Source: Rhabditoides inermis
Lineage: Eukaryota > Nematoda > Chromadorea > Rhabditida > Rhabditidae
Reading direction: 5' to 3'
Length of the DNA stretch: 64,000 nucleotides
Assembly (NCBI GenBank): GCA_963966185.1
Contig: CAWZYM010000028.1
Coordinates: 306,001-370,000 of the forward strand
The notes below the pieces were generated by a model. It saw nothing but the letters and a program-made list of their open reading frames with translations, made no database searches and had not been told where the DNA came from. Below are positions 1-9,964 of this stretch, in pieces (position 1 is the first letter of the stretch; each line of letters begins with the position of its first letter). The position numbers were made by a program, and so were the translations under genes.

Positions 1-150
1 GGGTATGCGGAAGCATCCGAGCTTGAGGTGGACGGCTCGCATGTGGATGAGCTCCGCCTCGAAAGACACACAGCCAGTCACCTCGCGGCGAGACGCGTGC
101 AGCTGAACGAGACAGCCTCTCTCTCTTTCTCCCTCTCCCTCTCTCCCTCC

Positions 151-199
<49 letters not shown>

Positions 200-505
200 C
201 CGCCCACTCACGTCTTCGAATGCGACGCACGCGCTGAGCACATCGTGCAGCCCGGGCACCTCGAAGCAGACAGGTGGAGGGTTGCGCACTGCAATCAATC
301 ACTTTTCGTCCTTGAGTCAGTGTCTTTGAATCGAGAGTCATAGTTGTGTGTGTGTTTTACTTGTGCCGGCGACTCACGTGAGATCTGCTGTGTGTAGTAG
401 TGCTCATCGATGCCGATTGAGAGAGCCAGGCCGAGAGATTCCGGGATATACGAAATGTTGGTGCAGACTGGAAATTCATCTCACTTTTTCTTTCTCTCTC
501 TCTTT

Positions 506-537
<32 letters not shown>

Positions 538-1071
538 TACTGGAGTGTTTGAAGCGAGGCATGTTAAAGGTCCTACAGCACGCGCACTTGTTCTTTACGC
601 AGCTGCAGTTGTTCGGTTCGTCACTGGAAGACAATCCATCGCAAGAATGTGAATGCGATGCCCCACCTATCGTTTCCCATCCGCACTCCTTTCACGTGCA
701 GTGTCAGCATCTCGTTTTCGACTCGCGTCTTCGCTGCATCATACTTGTCCAGCGGCGACAGATCGATCAGAAAGCGGTCTACAACGGGGGTGTGGTCTCA
801 ATGGGCGGGACTTACTCTGTACGTTCTTCGGCAGCCCTTCAATCTTCAGCATATATAGATTGCCTCTCTCGAAGAAAGAGGTGGTAGCAGAGTGGGATAC
901 ATTGGATGAACGCAGTCCTCCTCCAATCAGTGGAAAGTGGGCGGAGTCGTTGACAAATGGGTGGAGTGAATATGTGAGTGACTCGACAACGTCATCTGAC
1001 TTAAGACGGACGTCCACGCTGAATAAAACGAGACCGTGTATGGAGGGTAGAGTCAATAGTAGCCAAAGCAT
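1..1071 (-). CDS. Secreted DUF4773-type cysteine-rich protein, 3' end beyond window
   Basis: Six exons can be joined in phase: 1071-816, 778-667, 623-541, 467-378, 288-212 and 81 to the window edge. The chosen start at 1071 gives a hydrophobic signal peptide (MLWLLLTLPSIHG); another Met lies six codons upstream. Exon 3 encodes the cysteine cluster CSCVKNKCACC. Exon 5 encodes RNPPPVCFEVPGL and exon 6 carries further Cys in the order seen in DUF4773 (C-x-C-x3-C-x-CC, then a PPP-x-C segment). The family is known from secreted invertebrate proteins of unknown function. About 85 residues precede exon 2, a non-conserved leader region. The C-terminus is cut off by the left edge of the window. TC microsatellites sit in two introns. 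The DUF assignment is from memory of the cysteine pattern and is fairly sure; no molecular function is claimed. Confidence 0.72.
141..200. repeat. TC microsatellite in DUF4773 gene intron
   Basis: An imperfect (TC)n tract fills most of the intron between the last two visible exons of the DUF4773 gene. A second tract lies at 495-536 in the intron between exons 3 and 4. Similar GA/TC tracts recur in introns throughout the window. Confidence 0.9.
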
Positions 1072-1478
1072 GTTGCGAGAGAGAACCACATCGCACCTTC
1101 TCTCTATTTATTCGGATTCGTTGGCATATCGGGTTACTGAAGTACACTTTGTTTATTACAATGCGTTTATTCCACATTGCCAGGGACCGCTGCATGAAAC
1201 GTAATAATTATAGCATACCAAAACAATTTGACTTCATATCCAAATTTTTATCCAGATCTCAGACAGTCAGCATGCCCTCTGGTCTGCTCATCTTTTCCGA
1301 AATGCATAAACTATTGAAAAAGTCACTCATTTAAGTATTCTTCATGTTCGGCTGGTACATTTCAAAGAAATAAATCATTTGAATGTTTTTTTGAAAAAGT
1401 CTTGTGTTTGTTAGTGTCGCTCAAGTGCGCCTTTAAAACGCACTCTATTGGTAGTAATTACTCTTACGCACAACGCTC

Positions 1479-1480
<2 letters not shown>
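1072..1480. other. Intergenic, nothing recognised
   Basis: This is AT-leaning sequence upstream of the DUF4773 gene start. No coding exon, RNA or repeat could be supported apart from short runs. It presumably includes the promoter of the minus-strand gene. Confidence 0.5.
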
Positions 1481-1483
<3 letters not shown>

Positions 1484-1525
<42 letters not shown>

Positions 1526-1773
1526 ATGTTGTTGTAGTTGGTCGTCGATCGCGCACCGCAGCAAGGACGTGCAGCGCAAGGTGGAGTCGGACTGGCGCAT
1601 GGCGTATCTGTGCAGGAAGGAAGGCAAGGCCGAGGCGGAGATCGAATGGACCGTCGACCTGACGGGGCTGTCGGCCGCCCGCGCCAGCCTCGCCGTCAAC
1701 GGAATCGCCGCCTTCGAGGGAGGAGACGTGAGCCGGGTGTGGGCGGAGGGGAGTGAATGGCTCACTTCTCGGG
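1484..1773 (+). pseudogene. Partial genomic copy of png-1 (PAW-domain exon 15)
   Basis: From 1531 the sequence matches png-1 from 49110 almost perfectly. It includes the GA tract, the TTGTAG acceptor, the 190-bp exon 15 (copy 1538-1727) and most of the following 41-bp intron. At 1761 the copy jumps from intron sequence to the first bases of png-1 exon 17 across a shared GGCT, so exon 16 and its neighbours are missing. Homology ends at 1773. It carries introns, so it is a DNA-level fragment rather than a retrocopy. It has no start, no catalytic part and no stop, so it cannot encode a working glycanase. Confidence 0.9.
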
Positions 1774-1909
1774 AGGCAAAGGTTTGACAAGGTTAGACAG
1801 TATCATTTTTTTATTTGAAAAAATAAAACATATCACAAACATTAATAGGGCGAATCGACAAAAAACACTATAATAACGATAGAGGAGGGCGCTCTATGGA
1901 CAAGGGGCT

Positions 1910-2348
1910 CTAGAAAGTTGTTGTCACCGCAGCGGGGACGTGAAAGTATACAAGAGAGAGAATAGGAGATAGAGAGAATAGGAGAGAGAGAAAAAGGAGA
2001 GAGAAGGGAGAGTAGACATAACTGTCTCTCGAAAGTCGCAGTGATAGTGATTCCTGCAGATGTGAGAGTGAGAGTGGAAGAGGTGACGAGTGGTGAAAGT
2101 AGACAGAAGAAAACATGTCTCTAGAAAATTGTTGTCACAGTAGAAGAAAAAGATGCAGTAGACAAATAAGAGCATGGTATTAGTATTGTCTCTAAAAAGT
2201 TGACAGTAGACAATAGAGAATATAATACTGTTTCTAGAGAATATAATACTGAGAGAGAAAGAGAAAGAGAGAAAGAGATAGCGAGACAGTGGGAGAGGGA
2301 GAAGAGAGAGAGGAGAGATAGGGGAGAATAGAACTGTGTCGAGGAAAG

Positions 2349-2403
<55 letters not shown>

Positions 2404-2480
2404 GGGGGAGGAGGAGGGGATAGGATGGAAAGTAGACAGAACAGTGTAAAGGAGAAAGAGATGGGGCGGTGTACATCTGT
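1910..2480. repeat. Purine-rich degenerate tandem repeat region
   Basis: The plus strand is almost all A and G, with GA runs (longest about 2366-2400). A motif close to TCTCTAGAAAATTGTTGTCAC recurs in shortened forms at about 1910, 2117, 2188 and 2233. Long serine/leucine-rich reading frames on the other strand are by-products of the CT repeats. No gene is supported. Confidence 0.75.
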
Positions 2481-2754
2481 GAAACATAAAATAAGTGAAA
2501 AAAAAGTAGGAGAGATAGTTAGAAAAGACAAAACAATAAGCTACATATACAAATTACTTAGAACTTGAACACTTCAACTACAATCCTTGCGTGTATGTAT
2601 CTTGGCAAGAGTCATTAGAGAGCAATCAACTATCAAACATGCAAGACGAACTATTCTTCTATTTTTCTATTTTGTATACCTAGTGCGGAGGCGCGCGACA
2701 GCGCGCCGGAGCGCTAGTTCCACTTTGAGTGTATGGTCGTCTAACAGTAGCGTA

Positions 2755-5700
2755 CCTTCTTCTGATTCTCGTTGAGAGGGAGTAGAAGGCAGGAAGTCGG
2801 CCTCCCGTAACTGCAACCAAGAATTAAAACAAGATAATCACAGTACGACATCGTAATAATTACTAGTCGGACTCACGCGGAGTGATAGATGGCGTGTGCG
2901 TGGTACGCTGCATCCGAACCAGCCGTGCTCACATCAGACTCGCACCCCTGAACCATCGGAATAGTTTATATCAACGTATGTTGTTTGTGCTTAACTTCAA
3001 ATAATTTGATTAAGTTAGAAGAACCAACCTTCAGATAGTCGAGCAGATTGCGTCCACAGGTGAGCAATACAGATATGTTTCTATCGAAAACCAATGTAGC
3101 GACTTTGGCACGTAGTGCTTCGTCTCTGCAAGAGTAAACGTGAATACGTGTTTTAATATTCATTTCTCATATCCGTTGCTTGTCAATGAATCAATTTGTG
3201 CATCTGTTTTGGATAACTCTATTACAGATACTTGCTCGAGTCATTTTGAACTGTTTAAGCATTTTGAATTCATTTTGAATTAGACACAAACACACTTATG
3301 TTGCAGTGGACTGTTAAGCGAGGGTTAGCCGACGCCGCCATTCATGATGTGAGTCCTCTCGCAGAACATGATAGCTGTTTTGCACTGTTGGACGAGACAA
3401 AAGAGCGAAGGCGTGTAGTAGTTAGACACCAATTCGTTGACAGTGACAGTGCTAGTGCAGACAGACGCAAAGATTGTGTGTGTGAAGTCTTAAACGTCAT
3501 TCGGCTTTTTATAATATGAAAATTAGTTAATATAAGTGTTATATTTAGTTGTCTCTTGTAACCGACATCAAGAATATACTATGGATTATGGTCCATGGTT
3601 CATGAATAGGGCTCCGATGAAATTCACTACTTGAACAGTGGCGTGGCAGTCTGCCAAGACTCGACCGCTTGCCGGTGGGGAAGGGTCATAAATGAGTCGA
3701 GAGTTGATTTTGCGCAATCACTCAAGTTCAACTGGAAATTAGCACGGGTGGCACTACCTGGATATGTTCAAAATAGTCGAAAACGTATATGGCATAATTT
3801 TCATATTCTAGAAAGCCGTGACGTTTCAGACTTCACACATTACATCGATAGCGCGCTCCATTCTGGTTTCCTCGATAATACCGGAACTGAATATATTGGC
3901 CGGGGTTCTTCACGGAAGGGTAGACAATAATGTATCTCTTCTTCAGAGCAGAAGATAGGAGATTGTGGGTAGGGATATGGAGGTGAGGGGGTACAGTAGG
4001 AGTTGAATATTTGATAATAGGATGTTTCGCAGTCTCGCAGCGAGTCCTTTTATGCAGCTTCACCAATTATCACGCACATGATGACATGATCTCGATAATT
4101 GGATTCGCATATCTTAGCAATAAAGATGACTCTCATTATCAGAAAGATGAATACGACGAATGACGTGTGATTATTGTACTATGGGCGCGAGTATACACAC
4201 GACTATGTACGTGGAGACGAAAAAGTACGCCCTGCCGCTTGACAGACGACTGCTCTATCCACTAGGCCACCGCCGCTGTTTCACAGCTCGCTCGAATAGA
4301 GTTACAAGCCGCAAAAGCAATCCACACGGTTTAGCTCCAAAAATTGAAACGTAAATATCTCGAAACGTATGGCCGGTCATGTGGATATGAAAACGGTTTT
4401 CGACTGGTGGCCTCCTAGGGTATCTCAGATAACAGTTTGGTCACCATCGGTTTCTGTGACCTAAACGACACTTCATGTAACAAGATCTAGTCTATTTTAT
4501 GTTCCTTTTCATATAGATATGAGGAAATAGTACAGAGTCGGAATGAATAACGCCATCAAAATGTCTTTATACCGAATGTCAGATAACGTTACTCACTTCC
4601 TTGTTGTTCTCGGTGGCGTTGCTAGGGGCCTTCTTTCCCTCCGCCTCCTCCACAAAGTCGTCATCGTCTCCTCCATTTCCGTCGCCGCCGTTGCTCTAAA
4701 ATAGGCTGTGATGATTATTTCTATCTAGTACTTTTATGTTGCTCTAATAAAAATTGAATATTTACGTAATCGATATTGTGTGCTACTTGATTCGAGATAA
4801 ATATTATGATTATGATTATGAATAAAAATTAAAAAAAATTCCTTGTTTTCTTTGATTATGACGATGACGGTCGATTATAACAACAATCTAGATACAGCTC
4901 TTTGCTCGCAATAAGTTGCGCGCGGTGGGGTAGACCAGAGGAAGACGGAGAGTCAGCTCTCGGCTATAGCGCGCAAAACAAGAAAGACAGGTTATGACAC
5001 CGTATTTCGAACTGCAAGCGAGGTAGATCGAAAACTATCGCTCTGGCGCAGAGTATAGTAGTGTAGTGGCTTTCTGGTCTCGACCTTGACTACATGCACG
5101 TCCTCTCGCCCCTCCAATGAGTATTATAGGAAAGATGAAACACGACGAATGACGTGTGATTAGGGCGCGAGAGGATACACACGATTACCTAGAAACAAAA
5201 GAGTACACGGAGCTTCTTTGTTGTCGCATGGCGTTTTGATTCGAATGAATTGGGTTGATTGTGGATCAAGTATCAGATGTTCTTTCAGCGATCGCGAGAT
5301 AACGTTCCTGTCCTGGAAGGGGGGCGGTCGCATTCGACCACGTCGGAAGAAACATACACTGCCAGATGTGAGTGCTCGGTCATGTCGTCTCTGAGATGGC
5401 GGCATCCCGGACACAGATGAGAAGAGGTGAATGACCGAATGGCTGATTGCTGATTGCAGACTGTGCAGACTGGTTCTGCGGAACGAGAATCTCTCGCTGA
5501 TGGCTGGCGTACGGAGAGGAGGCTTATTGTTGTCCACCCACCAAGACAACTAACAATGTGAGTGTAGATAAGAAGAAAGAGTCCAGAAGAAGAATGATAC
5601 CAAAATTAAAATGTCTACATACTGAATATGTGAAAACTGGAAACGTTACTCACCTCGTTCTTGTAGAGGCTGCCCTCCTCGTCCACACTGCGCTCTCTCT

Positions 5701-6124
5701 CCGTCTCCTCATCGTCACTGTCGCTGCTTTCGTCCTCAAAGTCGAGCTAAAATTAGGTGTAATAATCATTTCTAAATAGGATTGCTGTTTTTTTTTTTCA
5801 AATAAAAACATGAGCTATGTAAAACAGTCGTCTTTCACTGTAATGCTAATTCTTCCCGTGTTTTGTCAGTTTTCTGTATAAGTGGATCTTCGTCGGTTCG
5901 ACTACTCATTATGTAAATGAAGGCGCCAAACCCAACAGGTGAGAAAAAAGTGGAGACAAATTGAGATGTCTCATTTTAACAAGGTGAGTCGTCTGTTGAC
6001 ACCGTCTCTGAACCGGGCGTATCCCGTACGGATGTTCCGTTTGTCTGTAGTGTCTCACCTGTGGCCTCTTTTCACCTCCATTCTCGGATCTGCGGGAAGA
6101 AGCAAATCCGCGATAGAAGCTCAT
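2755..6124 (-). pseudogene. Family member L, truncated paralog of the 26.7-29.6 kb gene
   Basis: Exons seen on the minus strand: 6124-6059 (start MSFYRGFASSRRSENGG), 5746-5654 (acidic, starts LDFEDESSDSDD), 4695-4597 (SNGGDGNGGDDDDF), about 3125-3030 (RDEALRAKVATL ... LLDYLK), 2946-about 2876 and 2815-2755. The first exon resembles MSFAFGFIAASRGDNG of gene R. The fourth matches R's SESALHAQIV ... LLEYMN exon and both end at a GTTGGTTC donor. The last visible exon aligns with R's short ARRLYIC exon. No equivalent was found of R's FEKMDK exon or of R's C-terminal half, and the region below 2.75 kb changes to repeats. It is therefore probably a 3'-truncated paralog. Function is unknown for the whole family; the acidic N-terminus only suggests a nuclear protein. 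Confidence 0.55.
4229..4277 (-). repeat. tRNA-derived SINE head, truncated
   Basis: On the minus strand the sequence reads GGCGGTGGCCTAGTGGATAG followed by an anticodon-arm-like segment. This fits a pol III box A, but the T-arm is missing. It ends exactly where the large duplication with 29.9 kb begins. Confidence 0.4.
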
Positions 6125-6389
6125 GCTGTAATACAACAGTGTAGATTCACCAGGTGAAAACTCATACTTAAACACACATATTTTACAATTTCATATGGCC
6201 TAATAAATGCGATTGTGAGAGGAGAATATACAATATTTCAATTGGTGTGAGAACTTGAAGTATGCATTATCAAATGCGGAAACCATATCCGATAACGATA
6301 ACAATAGCGAGAAGAAGATGAGAGACTCGTACGGCGCTAGACATACAGAATAGAAGGCAGACAATTGCAAAGGGGGAGGAGTGAGGGAG

Positions 6390-8110
6390 GAAGAAAAGTG
6401 GGAGAGAAGATAGAGAGATCATTCATCATTTGTGTCAAACAACACCTGATCACAATGAGAGGAAATAATATGGTTGTGTTCGGATGAGGAAAGATCTGTC
6501 AATCGATTATACAACTGTAAGAGTCGAGGGCTGAGAGAGTGATAATGTGAGTGCAAATTGGCGATACGGTCAGTGGAAAGAGAAAGTGGGAGACATGTGC
6601 GACGAGGTAGGCTGGACAGAAGGAACACGACTGCCAAGGGGAAGGAAATGAGGGAGGAAAGTGGGAGAGCAAGAGATCATCTGTGTCAACCAACACCTGA
6701 TTACAATGAGAGCGAATGATAAATGACATGGTTGTGTTCGGATGAGGAAAGATTTGTAAATCGATTATACAACTGTAAGAGTCGAGGGCTGAAAGAGTGA
6801 TAATGTGAGTGAAAATTGGCGATACGGTCAGTGGAAAGAGAAAGTGGGAGACATGTGCGACGAGGTAGGCTGGACAGAAGGAACACGACTGCCAAGGGGA
6901 AGGAAATGAGGGAGGAAAGTGGGAGAGCGAGAGATCATGTGTCAACCAACACCTGATTACAATGAGAGGGAATGATATGGTTGTGTTCGGATGAGGAAAG
7001 ATTTGTCAATCGATTATACAACTGTAAGAGTCGAGGGCCGAGAGAGTGATAATGTGAGTGAAAATTGGCGATACGGTCAGTGGAAAGAGAAAGTGGGAGA
7101 CATGTGCGACGAGGTAGGCTGGACAGAAGGAACACGACTGCCAAGGGGAAGGAAATGAGGGAGGAAAGTGGGAGAGCGAGAGATCATGTGTCAACCAACA
7201 CCTGATTACAATGAGAGGGAATGATATGGTTGTGTTCGGATGAGGAAAGATTTGTCAATCGATTATACAACTGTAAGAGTCGAGGGCCGAGAGAGTGATA
7301 ATGTGAGTGAAAATTGGCGATACGGTCAGTGGAAAGAGAAAGTGGGAGACATGTGCGACGAGGTAGGCTGGACAGAAGGAACACGACTGCCAAGGGGAAG
7401 GAAATGAGGGAGAAAAGTGGGAGAGCGAGAGATCATGTGTCAACCAACACCTGATTACAATGAGATGGATGGAATGATATGGTTGTGTTCGGATGAGGAA
7501 AGATCTGTCAATCGATTATACAACTGTAAGAGTCAAGGGCCGAGAGAGTGATAATGTGAGTGAAAATTGGCGATACGGTCAGTGGAAAGAGAAAGTGGGA
7601 GACATGTGCGACGAGGTAGGCTGGACAGAAGGAACACGACTGCCAAGGGGAAGGAAATGAGGGAGAAAAGTGGGAGAGCGAGAGATCATGTGTCAACCAA
7701 CACCTGATTACAGTGCGCGGAATGTAGCCTCCTATTGACGGCAAAATATTTGAATTCTTGCGAAAAAGGCTGTGGCGAGAGGAGAGGGCGCAGACGGTGA
7801 GCGCGCGTGTCTCTCCATTTCCCATTGTCTCTCACAATAAAGTAGTCCGCGCGGCCACTGTACAATGAGATGGATGGAATGATATGGTTGTGTTCGGATG
7901 AGGAAAGATCTGTCAATCGATTATACAACTGTAAGAGTCAAGGGCCGAGAGAGTGATAATGTGAGTGAAAATTGGCGATACGGTCAGTGGAAAGAGAAAG
8001 TGGGAGACATGTGCGACGAGGTAGGCTGGACAGAAGGAACACGACTGCCAAGGGGAAGGAAATGAGGGAGGAAAGTGGGAGAGCGGTAGATCATCTGTGT
8101 CAACCAACAC
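6390..8110. repeat. 249-bp satellite array, left copy
   Basis: About six copies of a 249-bp unit with boundaries near CACCTGAT(T)ACAATGAG, for example at 6950, 7199 and 7448. Units differ by a few substitutions and small indels. The unit length is a multiple of three, so reading frames repeat through the array, but no gene signals accompany them. One unit is interrupted by a MITE at 7711-7860. Confidence 0.9.
7711..7860. mobile_element. Tc1/mariner-like MITE, 150 bp, TA target duplication
   Basis: The element starts CAGTGCGCGGA and ends TCCGCGCGGCCACTG, so the ends are short imperfect inverted repeats beginning CAGTG. It is flanked by TA at 7709-7710 and 7861-7862. Removing it with one TA restores the satellite sequence GATTACAATGAG. 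CAGTG ends and TA duplications are typical of Tc1/mariner elements. It has no coding capacity. An orthologous insertion is present in the right-hand array. Confidence 0.85.
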
Positions 8111-8400
8111 CTGATTGCAATGAGAGGTAGGGATATGACTGTGTACGGATGGGGAATGACCGGTAAATCGATTACACAACTGTATGAGTTGAGAGCCCCT
8201 CAAACGTGTCTTTATCTTCAAATCAAATGTTTCCAAATAGTGTCGCAAACAAACCGGAGATCGAATGTACAAGTGGTGTTATGGTAATATAAAACATAGC
8301 TAAAATTAGGCAAACTAACATGATTATGTTGAGCATCAATGTCTAGTAGCGAAGACTCTTGTTCTAGTGATCAGTGGATGACTCTCTCCCCTCTTCTCCT

Positions 8401-9669
8401 TCACACCACTTGTCGCACCCACTGCGCGCTCTCGACCGTCTGTGGCAGATCATGCTCCTCCGCCACACGACCAGCCACCGAAGCGTTCTCCTACAATTCA
8501 CACAGTACACTACCGTATACCGTACACCGCACAGTACTCACCAGCAGCTGCTCGACCGACAGAGTGTTGGCGTAGCGGCCGCTGCAGTGGCATGTCTCGC
8601 TCAGCGAGTCCGAGCGAACCTGAACGACATTCGTACTCTCTCTCTCTCGCGCTCTCTTTCTCTCTCTCTCTTTCTCTCTCTCTATCTCTCTGTCACTCAG
8701 TCTCTGTCTCTCTCTCTCTCTCGCACTGACCGACTTGCACTTGGTGCACACGTGGTCCTGCAGTAGGAACGAGGTGAGCATGGCATTGAGCTGGCACGAC
8801 AACTGGTCATCCAGAAGAGACGTCGAGTACGCCTGAACGGAACGGTGAGGAGAGGAGGGGGAGGGGGAGAGGGAGGGGAGAGAGATGCGCACCTTTGCGC
8901 ACCCGGCGCAGCTCCAGCTCTGCTCCTCGAAGAGATCTATGTCGGAGGAGAGGAGACAGTGCGAGCACAGCACAGCGTTCACGTACAGCGCAGGCGCCTG
9001 GACAGCACTCCATTGCATTCCCCTACTCCCGTATAGCCTGTGCCTGCTCTGTTCTGCTCACCTTGACCTGCTTCCTCCTGCTGGGCACCTCGAGGAGTCG
9101 ATTGAGCTGCTCCCGCAGCGAGTCCACCGCCTCCTCCACAGCAGCGTCCGCAGAGAACGCCGAGCAGATCGCGTCACTCTGACGAATCAATCAATCAATC
9201 AATCAATACTCCATCCGATCACTCTCGCTCCCGTTTTGTGCACCCACCAGTTCGATGGCCGCCTTCACTCCCTCCCCCTCCTCCACCTCCTTCATCTGGT
9301 CAGCCAATCGGAAAAGACGTTGGCTCACGTCATTCCGCAACATCTCCGACCGCACAGCGGCAGCTGCGTCCGCGTCCAGCACCTACAACCGCCATATCAG
9401 CTCCGCCCCTCTAGACTCCGCCCACCTTGTCGCCGCAGCGCTGCACGTAGACCATGACGTATCCGACGGCGAGCTTCTTGAACTCGGTGCGGCACCCGCC
9501 TGTCTTGGAGACAGCCTCTGCGAGTCGCCAGCGCGCCTTCACCACCTTCTTCCTCTCCTCCTCTCCCTCGCCGAGAGACGAACTCTCCTCGTCGTACTCC
9601 TTCACGTGCGAACCAATGCCTGCAATCAATCATCACTACTAATCAATATCAATCGATACGCACCAGTGA
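8401..9669 (-). pseudogene. Truncated copy of POLE C-terminal exons
   Basis: This corresponds to POLE 35386-36662 with offsets of about 26,985-26,993 bp. It includes the exons with the C-terminal zinc-binding cysteines (LCSHC, CAGC, CTKC, CHCSG) and the same TGA stop at 8401-8403. Homology stops inside an exon at 9669, so there is no catalytic domain, no start codon and no promoter of its own. The reading frame of the exons is still open. Several substitutions relative to the intact gene are seen around 9440-9530. It is best read as a by-product of the large duplication. Confidence 0.9.
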
Positions 9670-9964
9670 AGTTAACGAAAAAGGACTTTATCATACCAAA
9701 ATTCTTCACTCTTAACAGAAATCTCGATAAACACTCTTGAAAGATGAAATATACACACCAAATGAAGAAAATACACAGATTACATGCACACGAATCACCG
9801 TAGATTGCTAAACCGAGATACAGTGCGAGGTAGACACGCACATCAAAGAAATCAGTATATACCGAGTAAAGCACCGAGTATCATGCTACTTCCATAATGA
9901 GATACGAGAGAATGATTAAAGAGAAGCGAGCAATAAGGAGCGGTACATGGGGGGGGGCGGAGTC
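9670..9964. other. Intergenic between POLE fragment and duo-1 3' end
   Basis: AT-rich unique sequence after the duplication breakpoint. No gene or repeat is recognised. It should contain the 3' UTR of the duo-1-like gene. Confidence 0.5.

Larger units (their letters stand above)
4278..9669. repeat. Large direct duplication, left copy
   Basis: This block is collinear and same-strand with 29897-36662. Identity begins at GTTTCACAGCTCGC on both sides and ends at CACCAGTGAAGTT. Differences: about 77 bp present here (about 4757-4833) are missing on the right; 5846-6400, which contains the L start exon, is missing on the right; and the right copy has about 2 kb of extra DNA inside the satellite. 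Substitutions are few overall, but several cluster in the POLE part, so the copies are not simply one locus counted twice. Confidence 0.9.

Noticed and set aside
1924..2531. Ser/Leu-rich proteins on the minus strand
   Set aside because: Pure products of CT/GA microsatellites. The same applies at 24.2-24.7 kb and 20.2-20.9 kb.
6419..7928. Repeated short proteins starting MAVVFLLSSLP or MTHDLSLSHF
   Set aside because: They are frames of the 249-bp satellite with no splice, start or codon evidence.
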